The position numbers were made by a program, and so were the translations under genes. Below are positions 51,507-60,146 of a stretch of DNA of 64,000 nucleotides, piece by piece. The DNA lies in assembly GCA_036563805.1 (NCBI GenBank), contig DATCLS010000090.1, positions 1 to 64,000 of the forward strand. Reading direction: 5' to 3'. Position 1 is the first letter of the stretch. The number at the start of each line of letters is the position of its first letter. The stretch is from DATCLS01 sp036563805. GTDB taxonomy: Bacteria; Actinomycetota; Acidimicrobiia; Acidimicrobiales; VFJN01. Under the pieces are notes generated by a model. That model did not search any database, had not been told where the DNA came from, and saw only the letters and a program-made list of their open reading frames with translations.

Positions 51507-52919
51507 GTGTCCGAGACGGGCTTCGTTCCCAGCCGAGCGGATGCACTTACAGCCGCCCCCGCGGCGGAGCGTCCCCGCGGCCGGGCCGTCAGCGGGGTGA
51601 TCGCTCTCGCCTGGCTGGGGTTCGCCACGATGGGCCTCAACACCGTGCGCCTCGGCGGCCTGGCCGTCTCTGACCTGTTGTTCGCGGCGTGCGGGGCGGT
51701 CATCGTGGCCCGCTTCATCACCGGCCAGACGCACGACCTGGCCGGGCCCCACATGCGGCGCACGTCGCCGCTGGTCCTCGTCGGCAGCCTGCTGCTGCTG
51801 ACGTTCGGGACGCTGTCCGCCTTCGGCGCCTGGGACGCCGGCTCGTCGATCCAGGTCGTCGCCCGCCTGGCCTGGCTGACGTTCGCCTGGTTCTGGATCC
51901 TGCGGACGGTCTCCCGCGACCGCCTCGCCTTCTCGCGGGTCGTGCTGGGGTGGCGGGTCGGCGTGCTGATCTCCGCCGCCGTCGGCGTGCTGACCGACGT
52001 CGGGATCACGAACATCGGCACGCAGAACGCCGAGGGCCGGCAGACGGGGTTCTTCGCCCAGCCCAACGAGTTCGCCGCCATGCTGGCGTTCGCGCTGCCG
52101 CTGTTCCTGTTCGACGTGCCGGGCCGGGGCGAGAACCTCGACGAGCGCCGCAGCTGGCCGGTACGGATCGGCATGATCGTGCTGATCGCCTGGGGCATCG
52201 CCGCGAGCGGCTCGATGACGGCCACGTTCTCGGCCGGCCTCGGCTGCGCCACCGCCTTCGTCGTCGTCTCGTTGACCCGGGCCCGCGACCGCCGGACGCC
52301 GCGCTCCACCAACCCGCTCCGCCCGTTCCTGGTGATGGCGGCGCTCGTCGTCGGCCTCTTCGTCCTGTCGACCAGCGACCTCCCGGTGATGGAGCGCTTC
52401 ACCCGCTACCAGGAGGGCGACGTGTACGTGTCGAGCAGCGTCGAGACCCGGGGCGAGCTCAACGCCCGGGCCATCCAGAGGCTGCCGGACACGATGTTCG
52501 TCGGCACCGGCCTCCGGCAGATCACGGCGCCGGGCAGCGTCATCGGGGCCGTCAACACGTGGGACCCGGACGCCGTCCAGGGCATCCACAACATGTACCT
52601 GAAGGTGGCCCACGAGGCCGGCGTGCCCGCGCTCGTCGGGCTGCTCATCATCATCGGCGCGACGTTCCGCCAGGCGTGGCGCCTGGCCATCAGCACGGCG
52701 GGGACGGCCCTGCACGGCATCGCCGCCGCGCTGGTGGGGGCGATCGTCGGCGCCACCTGCCAGGCGATGTTCCACCCCATCGTGTTCCAGCGCTACTTCT
52801 GGGCGGCCATCGCCCTGACGACCTGCCTGTGGGCGGTCCGCCGCGACGAGGTGATGCGGGCCGCCGGCCGCGAGCCGGACGGGGCCGGCACGCCGGCGGG
52901 GCGGCGCGGGCGAGGCTGA
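51507..52919 (+). CDS. O-antigen ligase/polymerase-like membrane protein
   Basis: A Wzy/WaaL-type protein of 470 residues with about 10-12 helices. The large extracytoplasmic loop (about 295-365) ends in the family motif IHNMYLKVAHEAGVPALVGLL, where the H-N-x-[YF] His is implicated in catalysis; FAQPNEFAAMLAFALPLFLF is another conserved region. The GTG start follows GGAGG at 5 bases. It probably polymerises lipid-linked repeat units exported by the flippase encoded downstream. Confidence 0.87.
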   Translation: MSETGFVPSRADALTAAPAAERPRGRAVSGVIALAWLGFATMGLNTVRLGGLAVSDLLFAACGAVIVARFITGQTHDLAGPHMRRTSPLVLVGSLLLLTFGTLSAFGAWDAGSSIQVVARLAWLTFAWFWILRTVSRDRLAFSRVVLGWRVGVLISAAVGVLTDVGITNIGTQNAEGRQTGFFAQPNEFAAMLAFALPLFLFDVPGRGENLDERRSWPVRIGMIVLIAWGIAASGSMTATFSAGLGCATAFVVVSLTRARDRRTPRSTNPLRPFLVMAALVVGLFVLSTSDLPVMERFTRYQEGDVYVSSSVETRGELNARAIQRLPDTMFVGTGLRQITAPGSVIGAVNTWDPDAVQGIHNMYLKVAHEAGVPALVGLLIIIGATFRQAWRLAISTAGTALHGIAAALVGAIVGATCQAMFHPIVFQRYFWAAIALTTCLWAVRRDEVMRAAGREPDGAGTPAGRRGRG

Positions 52920-52931
52920 GCGGCCCCTGGC

Positions 52932-54080
52932 CTAGGGCTGGGCGGCGCCCTGGCGCGCCCCGGCCGCCGCCCACGGCGTGGGCTCGAGCCCGACGGCGGA
53001 CCGCAGGTCGGGCACGCGCTCCAGCAGGTACGACGCCCAGCGGTCAGGCGTGAGCTGCTGGGCCAGCTGGCGGCTGGCCCGGCCCATCGCCAGGCGCCGG
53101 ACGGCGCCGGCCGTGCTGATGCGGGCCAGGCCGTCGGCGAGGCCGGCCGCGTCGTCGGGGCTGATGACCACGCCGTTGTACCCGTCGAGGACGAGCCGGG
53201 TCGACGCGCCACACACCCACGTGCAGATGATCGGCAGCCCGGCGGCCGCCGCCTCGTGGACGACGACCCCCCACGGCTCGAACCGGCTGGGCAGGACCAG
53301 GCACCCGGCCCGGGCCATCACCTCGGGCAGCTGGCTCGGCTGGACGAACCCGAGGAGCTCGACGCCCTCCAGCCCGGCCACGCGGTGGACCTCCGGACCG
53401 GTGCCGGACACGATCAGCGGCCACGGGTCGGCCACCCGCCGGCGGTAGGCCTGGTAGGCGGCGGCCAGCACGTCGATCGCCTTCTCGGGCGCCAGCCGCC
53501 CGACGTACAGGAACGCCTCGGGCGGCAGCTGGTCGCCCCGGTCGACGGCCACCTTCTCGAACGTCGGCGTGTCGCCGACGTACAGCCCCCACATCGTCCG
53601 CTCGGCGCGGAAGCCGAGCCGGCGGGCGAACTCCGCCTGCCGGCCGCCGGCCACGAACACGGCGTCGTAGGCGGGTTGGAGCACGAAGCGGGAGATCAGC
53701 ACGCCGCCCCACTGCTTGGCGGTGCCCCACCACTGGTTGTCCATGCACAGGAGCCGCAGGGTCCGCCCCCGGCGGCGGCGGGCCGCCCGCCGGTAGGCCC
53801 CCACGTCCCACGACATGACCAGCAGCACGTCGGGGTCGAAGTCGTCGAGCGCCGCCTCGAGCTCGGTCTCGTCCGGTGCCTCGGACCAGGCCCGGGCGTC
53901 GATCGCCAGCGTCAGCTCGTCGAGGTCGAACGGCGCGCTGGCGTCGAGCGAGCGGTGGACGACGAGCACCTCGGCCCCCGCGGCCCGCAGCGCCGAGAGC
54001 TGGGCGTGGAAGTAGCCGGACAGGCCGCCCCATAGGACGGCGACGCGGGGCGGGCGTGTCCAGTGCTCGCGGTTGGTCAT
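52932..54080 (-). CDS. Family 4 glycosyltransferase
   Basis: A GT-B enzyme of 382 residues. The N-terminal acceptor domain has VAVLWGGLSGYFHAQLSAL. The C-terminal nucleotide-sugar domain has FLYVGRLAPEKAIDVLAAAY, LIVSGTGPE, and VLPSRFEPWGVVVHEAAAAG with the E-x7-E motif. PTPWAAAGARQG at the end is variable. It begins 4 bases after the flippase gene and forms an operon with it. Donor and acceptor sugars are unknown. Confidence 0.9.
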   Translation of the reverse strand: MTNREHWTRPPRVAVLWGGLSGYFHAQLSALRAAGAEVLVVHRSLDASAPFDLDELTLAIDARAWSEAPDETELEAALDDFDPDVLLVMSWDVGAYRRAARRRRGRTLRLLCMDNQWWGTAKQWGGVLISRFVLQPAYDAVFVAGGRQAEFARRLGFRAERTMWGLYVGDTPTFEKVAVDRGDQLPPEAFLYVGRLAPEKAIDVLAAAYQAYRRRVADPWPLIVSGTGPEVHRVAGLEGVELLGFVQPSQLPEVMARAGCLVLPSRFEPWGVVVHEAAAAGLPIICTWVCGASTRLVLDGYNGVVISPDDAAGLADGLARISTAGAVRRLAMGRASRQLAQQLTPDRWASYLLERVPDLRSAVGLEPTPWAAAGARQGAAQP

Positions 54081-54084
54081 GTCC

Positions 54085-55401
54085 TCACCTCGCTTGGTCC
54101 ACCAGCACGGCGCCCTCCGGGTCGGTCGGGGGCGCCGGGTCGGGAAGGCGACCGCCGACGCCGTGCCCCAGCGCCCCGAGGAACACCGCCCACCAGATCA
54201 CGCCGACGACCGCGTTGGCGATCCCGAACCCGATGGTGTAGCCGATCGCCGAGCCGACCGCGGCACCGACGACCGTGAAGCCGAGCTGGGGCGGGAGGCT
54301 GTAGAGGCGGGCCCGCAGGCTGTGCCGGGCGGCGGCCAGCGACCGCAGGCCGGCGAACGCCCCCGTCGCCGTCCCGCCGGCGACCATGGCCAGGCCCATC
54401 GGGAGCATCAGCTCCTGGGCGTCGGTCCAGGTGTCGCCGAACAGCGCCCGGCCGACGCCGTCGGGCAGGACGAGCCCGGCGACCGTCCACGCGCCGGCCG
54501 TACCGGAGACGACGACGGTCGCCGCCACCATGAGCCGCTTCAGCGAGCGGGGCCGGTCCCGGCGCCGGGCCCCATCGGGCACCAGCATCAGGTAGAGGCC
54601 GGCGTGCAGCACGTTGAGCGGCCCGTAGAAGACCTGCGCCGCCCGCACCGCGCCGAGCGCCGACAGGCCGGCGATGGCCCCGAGCAGCAGCAGGACGACC
54701 TGGCCCCCGGCCCGGGCCGTGAGGTACTCGCCGAAGTAGGCGCTGGACAGCGTCCGGTGCTGGGTCAGCCAGTCCCACGCCCGACCCCGGCGCAGCGGCA
54801 CCCGCAGCGCCACCATCGCCAGGAGCAGACCGACGGCGCCGCTGACCCCCCAGGCCACGACGAACCACTCGGGCGACGCCCCCGACGGCGCCGCGACGAC
54901 GAACCCGGCGACGATCAGCAGCCAGGCCAGGTCGCTGGCGAGCGCCACCTGGGGGCGGTCGATGATGGCCACGTGGCGGAGCGCGTCCTGGACGCCCAGG
55001 TAGGGAAAGACGAGCGCGAGCGCCACGAGCGGCGCCGTCGACGAGCCCCCGTCGACCGCCGCGAACGCGGCGATCACGGCCGAGCAGGCCAGCGACACCA
55101 CGAGCGACGCCGGCACGAGGTCGGCCAGCGCCCGGTTGCGCTCGGCCGGGCCGTCGGTCGAGTGCGCCGACAGCCAGGGTTCGCCGACGATCGCCCGGAC
55201 GACACCGACCGCCAGCGGGTAGGTGACCATGGCGACGCTGAAGGCGCCGAACCCCGTCGGGTCGAGCAGGCCGGCAACCATGATCGTGACCAGGACGTTG
55301 CTCAGGCTCGACGTGGCCGTGTCGATCATCACGAGCGCCCGCCGGCGCCCGATGCGGGCGACCGTGCGGGCGACGGTCTGGCGCACGGCCGCCGGGTTCA
55401 C
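54085..55401 (-). CDS. Wzx-like polysaccharide flippase
   Basis: A polytopic protein of 438 residues with about 12 helices in MOP-superfamily style. The N-terminal region LVTIMVAGLLDPTGFGAFSVA carries the usual LG..G.G.F pattern. The start is GTG behind GGGAGGG. It is divergent from the GT92-like gene, 74 bases apart, and contiguous with a GT4 gene. It likely flips the undecaprenyl-linked repeat unit that the ligase/polymerase-like protein uses. Confidence 0.85.
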   Translation of the reverse strand: MNPAAVRQTVARTVARIGRRRALVMIDTATSSLSNVLVTIMVAGLLDPTGFGAFSVAMVTYPLAVGVVRAIVGEPWLSAHSTDGPAERNRALADLVPASLVVSLACSAVIAAFAAVDGGSSTAPLVALALVFPYLGVQDALRHVAIIDRPQVALASDLAWLLIVAGFVVAAPSGASPEWFVVAWGVSGAVGLLLAMVALRVPLRRGRAWDWLTQHRTLSSAYFGEYLTARAGGQVVLLLLGAIAGLSALGAVRAAQVFYGPLNVLHAGLYLMLVPDGARRRDRPRSLKRLMVAATVVVSGTAGAWTVAGLVLPDGVGRALFGDTWTDAQELMLPMGLAMVAGGTATGAFAGLRSLAAARHSLRARLYSLPPQLGFTVVGAAVGSAIGYTIGFGIANAVVGVIWWAVFLGALGHGVGGRLPDPAPPTDPEGAVLVDQAR

Positions 55402-55475
55402 GCCGGCCCTCCCGCGGTACGATCCGTGCTACGTACGGCCCGGACACGACGGGCAGAGCAGGCTGAGGGGCGGCT

Positions 55476-56528
55476 GTGAGCGTGACGGCGAGGTTGCGCA
55501 CCGCGCTGGTCGGGGCGCGGACGATGGTGAAGCACAACCGGCCGTTGCGGGGCGCGCTGTTCCTCGGTCAGAACGTCGTGCACGGATGCCTGGCCCGGCC
55601 GGCGGGGTCGGGCCCCGCGGCCCCCGCGGCCTCCGGGCCCGGCGTGACGCCGCGGTACGAGCTGGCGGCGATGATCCGGGTGAAGGACGAGGCCCGGTTC
55701 CTGCCCGAGTGGCTCGCCCACCACGTGGCGCTCGGCGTCGAGCACGTCGTCGTCTACGACAACGCCAGCCGCGACGGCACCCGCGAGGCGATCGAGCCGT
55801 TCGTGGCCGAGGGGCTGGTCACCTACGTGCACTGGCCGGCGGTGCCCGTGTCGCCCGGCAGCCATCTCGACTTCCTGGCCCGCTTCGGCCCCACCTGCCG
55901 CTGGGCCGCGTTCCTCGACGCCGACGAGTTCGTGGTCGAGGCCGAGCCCGGGGCCCTGCGGGCCGCTCTCGACGCGGCCCGCGACCGGCCGGCGCTGGCG
56001 CTCAACGAGCGCTACTTCGGGAGCGCCGGGCACGAGACGATCCCGGCCGGCCTCGTCACCGAGCGGTTCGACCGGGCGAGCGCCGAGATCACCGACCACG
56101 TGAAGGTGATCGCCCAGCCGGCGGCCGTCGCCCGCTACCGCAACCCGCACAACTTCTACTACCGGCGGGGCCGGCTGGCCCGCACGCCGGACGGGCGCCG
56201 GGTGTTCGGCTCGTTCGTCACCCCCGCCGCCGAGCCATCGCTGGTCATCCACCACTACGTGTACCGGAGCCGAGAGGACTACGAGCGCAAGGCCCGCCCG
56301 AGCCACGGGTACGCCACCGCCGTCGGCGCCCGCGAGCGGGCCCGGCGCCTGGAGCGGGCCGAGGCCGAGTTCCACCGGCACAACGACGTCACGGTGACGG
56401 TGCCCGAGGCGGCGCGGCGGGCGACCGCGGACCTGCTGCGGCGTCTCGGCTACCCGGAGGAGCTCTACCGCCACGGCCGCCCGGTCACGTCTCGTCGTCC
56501 AGCCACGACGAGAGATCCTGGCCCGTGA
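55476..56528 (+). CDS. GT92/GT2-like glycosyltransferase
   Basis: A 350-residue protein with the DUF23/GT92-like layout. AAMIRVKDEARFLPEWLAHH opens the domain, VEHVVVYDNASRDGT binds the donor, WAAFLDADEFVV carries the DxD motif, and HVKVIAQPAAV and FVTPAAEPSLVIHHYVYRS are typical downstream landmarks. GTG start after GAGGGG. The last 44 bases overlap the convergent sulfotransferase gene. Substrates unknown. Confidence 0.85.
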   Translation: MSVTARLRTALVGARTMVKHNRPLRGALFLGQNVVHGCLARPAGSGPAAPAASGPGVTPRYELAAMIRVKDEARFLPEWLAHHVALGVEHVVVYDNASRDGTREAIEPFVAEGLVTYVHWPAVPVSPGSHLDFLARFGPTCRWAAFLDADEFVVEAEPGALRAALDAARDRPALALNERYFGSAGHETIPAGLVTERFDRASAEITDHVKVIAQPAAVARYRNPHNFYYRRGRLARTPDGRRVFGSFVTPAAEPSLVIHHYVYRSREDYERKARPSHGYATAVGARERARRLERAEAEFHRHNDVTVTVPEAARRATADLLRRLGYPEELYRHGRPVTSRRPATTRDPGP

Positions 56529-57345
56529 GCCGGCCGAACTCCACCAGATCGTCCCGGTAGAGCTCGGCGAGGCGCCGGCGGCCGGCCGCCGTCAGCAGCG
56601 TGCCGTCCTCGTGCGCCTCGCGGGAGACGAGCCGGAGCGCGCCCAGCCGCTTGCCCAGGTTCACCACCCAGGACAGGTCAGCCCGGTGGAGGGCGGTGCC
56701 GGCCCGGTGCATCAGGCTGTAGGTGCGCCGGAAGCGCGGGACGGCGCTCCGGTTGGGCCGGAGCTGGCCGGCCTCCGGCGGGAAGAGGTCGGGGTCGACG
56801 TCGAGGAACTTGCCGAGCGCCCGCTTCGTCCCCTCGACGTCAGTCGTCATCTCCTCCAGGCGCAGGAACAGGAAGGCGTCGAGGCCGAACTCGTCGATCC
56901 AGGGCCGCAGGGCGCGGGCGTAGAAGCCGTTGCGCACGGCGTCGGGGCGGGCCCGCATGAAGGCGGCCAGGTCGCCCGTGAAGTTGTCGAGGGCGCACGC
57001 CTGCCGGTAGGCCGACCACAGGAGCGCGACCGGGTCGCGGATGCAGACGAGGAACCGGTCGACGGTCCCCAGGGCGCGGATCCGCTCGCGGCACGCGTCG
57101 CTGTAGACGTACACGGGCGTGATCTCGCCGACCGCCCGGGGCTCGCCGGGCGACCCGCGGGCGAAGCACTGCTCGTACCACTCGAGGCCGCGGTGGTAGT
57201 TGAGGTCGAAGAAGTTCAACTCCTTGCGGATCGTCGGCATCCGCACCTGGGGGTGCGTCGCCAACAGCTCGTGCAGCCAGGTGGTGCCGGCCCGGGGGCA
57301 CCCGATGCCGAGGAAGGTCGGCAGGAGGCCCCCGGCGGCGGTCAC
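56485..57345 (-). CDS. PAPS-dependent sulfotransferase
   Basis: Transfers sulfate from PAPS, most likely to a sugar of the neighbouring polysaccharide. The 286-residue protein has the 5'-phosphosulfate loop FLGIGCPRAGTTWLHELL, KELNFFD, and the 3'-phosphate motif CIRDPVALLWSAYRQ with Arg and Ser. LRLEEMTTD and the C-terminal LYRDDLVEFGRLTG are also typical. GTG start, 4 bases after the epimerase stop, in the same operon. No sulfate-activation genes are seen here. Confidence 0.92.
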   Translation of the reverse strand: MTAAGGLLPTFLGIGCPRAGTTWLHELLATHPQVRMPTIRKELNFFDLNYHRGLEWYEQCFARGSPGEPRAVGEITPVYVYSDACRERIRALGTVDRFLVCIRDPVALLWSAYRQACALDNFTGDLAAFMRARPDAVRNGFYARALRPWIDEFGLDAFLFLRLEEMTTDVEGTKRALGKFLDVDPDLFPPEAGQLRPNRSAVPRFRRTYSLMHRAGTALHRADLSWVVNLGKRLGALRLVSREAHEDGTLLTAAGRRRLAELYRDDLVEFGRLTGQDLSSWLDDET

Positions 57346-57349
57346 GGCT

Positions 57350-58330
57350 TCACGACCTCACGAGGCTGGCCGCCACCTGGTCGTACACCCAGGCGTAGGT
57401 GGCGGCGAGACCGTCCTCGAGGCTGATCGAGGGGGCCCAACCCAGCGCGGCCCGGATGCGGGTGTTGTCGCTGTTGCGCCCCCGGACCCCCTGGGGGGCG
57501 TCGAGCACGTACTCGCGCTTGAGCGTCACGCCGGCGATGCGCTCGACGATGTCGACCAGCTCGTTGACGGTGACCAGCTGGTCGCTGCCGACGTTGAGCG
57601 GCTCGCGCACGTCGCTGGCCGTGAGCCGCAGCGTGCCCTCCAGGCAGTCGTCGATGTAGGTGAAGCTGCGGGTCTGCTCGCCGTCGCCCCAGATCTCGAT
57701 GCGGTGCTCGCCCGTCAGCTTGGCCGTCGCCACCTTGCGGCAGATGGCGGCCGGAGCCTTCTCGCGGCCCCCGGTCCACGTGCCGTGGGGACCGTAGACG
57801 TTGTGGTAGCGGGCGACCCGGGTCTCGACGCCGAAGTCCTCGTAGAAGTGACGGGCCATGCGCTCGCTGAACAGCTTCTCCCAGCCGTAGCCGTCCTCGG
57901 GCATGGCCGGGTAGGCGTCCTCCTCGCGCAGCGGCTCGACCTCGGGCGTCGCCTGCTTGCCCGCGGCGTACACGCAGGCGGACGACGAGTAGAAGAATCG
58001 CTCGACGCCAGCGTCGCGCGCCGCCACCAGCATGTGCGTCGAGGTCAGCACCGACAACATGCACAGCGCCTTGTTGGCCTCGATGAACCCCATGCCGCCC
58101 ATGTCGGCCGCCAGGTTGAACACGGTGTCGACGCCGTCGACCGCTCGACGGCACTCCTCGATGAGCTCGAGGTTGGCCGTGACGTTCTCGACGTCCGGGA
58201 ACACCTGGTACCACTCGTCGAGCGGCTTGACGTCGACGGCCCTGATCCGGCTCACGCCCTCCTCGCGCAGCCGCCGTACCAGGTGCCCGCCGATGAAGCC
58301 GCCGGCCCCAGTCACCAGCGCAACATCCAT
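57350..58330 (-). CDS. GDP-mannose 3,5-epimerase-like protein
   Basis: An extended short-chain dehydrogenase of 326 residues. Rossmann GAGGFIGGHLVRRL is followed by LAADMGGMGFI, SSSACVYAAGKQ with the Cys used for epimerisation in GDP-mannose 3,5-epimerase, and YGWEKL with catalytic Tyr/Lys. RYHNVYGPHGTWTGGREKAP, WGDGEQTRSFTYIDDC and GVRGRNSDN complete the pattern. This series matches plant and bacterial GME closely, so GDP-L-galactose or GDP-L-gulose is the likely product. It is placed between a glycosyltransferase and a sulfotransferase. Confidence 0.88.
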   Translation of the reverse strand: MDVALVTGAGGFIGGHLVRRLREEGVSRIRAVDVKPLDEWYQVFPDVENVTANLELIEECRRAVDGVDTVFNLAADMGGMGFIEANKALCMLSVLTSTHMLVAARDAGVERFFYSSSACVYAAGKQATPEVEPLREEDAYPAMPEDGYGWEKLFSERMARHFYEDFGVETRVARYHNVYGPHGTWTGGREKAPAAICRKVATAKLTGEHRIEIWGDGEQTRSFTYIDDCLEGTLRLTASDVREPLNVGSDQLVTVNELVDIVERIAGVTLKREYVLDAPQGVRGRNSDNTRIRAALGWAPSISLEDGLAATYAWVYDQVAASLVRS

Positions 58331-58348
58331 GTCGTGCTCAGTCCCCCC

Positions 58349-59761
58349 TCAGGTCGAGGCCCGGTGCTTCGTTGATGCAGTTGATGGATCGGCCGACGAG
58401 CGCCGCGGCCGGCGGCCGAGCGCCTCGTCGATCACGTGCTCGAAACGGTCGGTGATGGCCGCCGTGTCGAACGCGGACTCGGCGTACGAGCGGGCCCGCA
58501 GCCCGGCCATGACCCGCTTCTGGCTGTCGTTGCGCAGGTCCTTGGCCGCGAGCAGGAAGGCCTCGTCGTCGGTGGGGGAGGTCACCGAGCCGGCCCCGGC
58601 CCGCTCGATCGTGCGGGCGGCGAGGTTGTGCGGCGGGATGGCGCCGAGGATCGGCCGGCCGGCGCACAGGTAGCTGAGCACCTTGGACGGCACCGAGAAC
58701 GTGCCGGCCGCCGGTTCGAGGAGCGCCACCAGCACGTCGGCCGCCCCCAGGATGTCGGGGTAGTCCTCGATCGGCTGGAACGGCAGCAGCCGCAGGTTGG
58801 GCAGCGGCTGCTGCGCCAGCATCTCGCGCAGGCGGTTCTCGCCGAGGCCCTCGGAGATCACGATCACCTCGGCGTCGTCGACGTGCTGCTCGGCCAGGGC
58901 GTACAGCAGCTCGGGCCGGTGCTTGAGCCCGAGCGTGCCCGAGTACAGGAACACGAACCGCTCGCCGAGGCCCATGCGCTCGCGCCACCGGTTGCACCGG
59001 GGGCGCAGCGGCAGGTCGGCCAGCGGCGCCCAGTTCTCGATGACCGTGCACCGGTCGCGGTCGACGCCCCACCGGCCGAGGACCGGCTCGAAGTCGTCGG
59101 TGATCGACACGACGCCGTCGGCGCGGCGCAGCAGCGCCCGCTCGATCGCCTCGAACGCCCGGCCCAGCAACCGGCCGGCCCGGCCGGCCCGGTTCTCGGC
59201 CTCGGTCGCCATGGCGACGCTGTGCAGGTCCTGCAGCCAGAACACCCAGGGGACCCGCCGCCCGGCGCACCACGTGGCCGAGACCATCTTGGCGACGAGG
59301 GGCACGTTGCAGGCGAGGATCACGTCCGGGCGGAACTCGGCGGCCACGCGGGTGAACCGGGCGCCGTACGCCAGCTCCTGACGGACCCGCCGGACCGGGG
59401 AGTAGCGGGCGAACGAGTCGCCGGCGGGCACGGACACGACCGAGAGGTTGGGCTCGGGGCGCTCGAGGTCACCCTTCCCGCTGGTGTACGAGCGGCAGTA
59501 GACGTGGCGGACCTGGTGGCCCCGGCGGGCGAGCGCCCGGCTCAGGTCGATCTGGAACGGGTGGCCGGCGAAGTCGTGCACCAGGATGCGCAGGCACCGG
59601 GAGGCGACGCGGCCGCCGGTCGCGCCCGGCCCGCCGCGCCCGTCGGTGTCGTCGTCGCTGTCCACCACGAGCAGTGGCCTCGGCTCCACTCCCCCATTTC
59701 CCCCCGTATCCCCAGACTTGCGATCGGCGCAGGCAGAGCCTGCGGCCTCACGGAGCCACAT
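58349..59761 (-). CDS. Family 4 glycosyltransferase (WbuB-like)
   Basis: A GT-B enzyme. The conserved domain begins at about residue 50 with RCLRILVHDFAGHPFQIDLSRAL. ILACNVPLVAKM, VFWLQDLHS, VFLYSGTLGLKHRPELL and SVPSKVLSYLCAGRPIL (the WbuB-type replacement of the E-x7-E helix) place it with enzymes that add the second sugar of an O-unit. Two nearby ATG codons compete; the one at 59761 has GGAGGAC eight bases upstream. The N-terminal 50 residues are unconserved and charged. The epimerase follows 18 bases later. Confidence 0.88.
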   Translation of the reverse strand: MWLREAAGSACADRKSGDTGGNGGVEPRPLLVVDSDDDTDGRGGPGATGGRVASRCLRILVHDFAGHPFQIDLSRALARRGHQVRHVYCRSYTSGKGDLERPEPNLSVVSVPAGDSFARYSPVRRVRQELAYGARFTRVAAEFRPDVILACNVPLVAKMVSATWCAGRRVPWVFWLQDLHSVAMATEAENRAGRAGRLLGRAFEAIERALLRRADGVVSITDDFEPVLGRWGVDRDRCTVIENWAPLADLPLRPRCNRWRERMGLGERFVFLYSGTLGLKHRPELLYALAEQHVDDAEVIVISEGLGENRLREMLAQQPLPNLRLLPFQPIEDYPDILGAADVLVALLEPAAGTFSVPSKVLSYLCAGRPILGAIPPHNLAARTIERAGAGSVTSPTDDEAFLLAAKDLRNDSQKRVMAGLRARSYAESAFDTAAITDRFEHVIDEALGRRPRRSSADPSTASTKHRAST

Positions 59762-59909
59762 GGACATGTCCTCCCCGGCGTGGCAGCTGTCCCCGATCCC
59801 TAAACGAGCGTTAGGCGGCGTCCAACGTGTGAGTTGTGTGGCGTTCCGAGATCCCCAAACCCGGGTTGCCCCTCAACCCCCGGATCCTCGGAGCGTTGTC
59901 CGGTCCGTT

Positions 59910-60043
59910 GTTACCTCACAGTAAGGTCCCGACGGGGTGCGCGTCCACCCCTCTGCTTTGACACCGTAAGGTAACCCGTGACCAGCGACGATGCTCGTTA
60001 CGGTGCGTCGATGGCCCGTCCCGGTCTGTGGCGAACGGGTTAC
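59910..60043. promoter_or_regulatory. Cluster of GTTAC/GTAAC motifs at the exopolysaccharide promoter
   Basis: Between the divergent GT4 and glycosylphosphotransferase-like genes, the 385-base gap (59762-60146) has no gene. It carries GTTAC at 59910-59914, 59997-60001 and 60039-60043, GTAAC at 59971-59975 and GTAAG at 59921-59925 and 59966-59970. TTAC-N6-GTAA forms a palindrome at 59911-59924. Tandem GTTAC-type pentamers are used by response regulators such as MtrA in other actinobacteria. A TAGCGT -10 candidate lies at 60087-60092. Confidence 0.45.
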
Positions 60044-60146
60044 AGGGCCGGAGACCGTTGCGGATGCAGCGTGGCGGGTCACTGGCTAGCGTGGGCGGTC
60101 CTCGGGCCCCTGTGGTCCGCGGGGCGACAACAGTTGGGGGTGGCGA

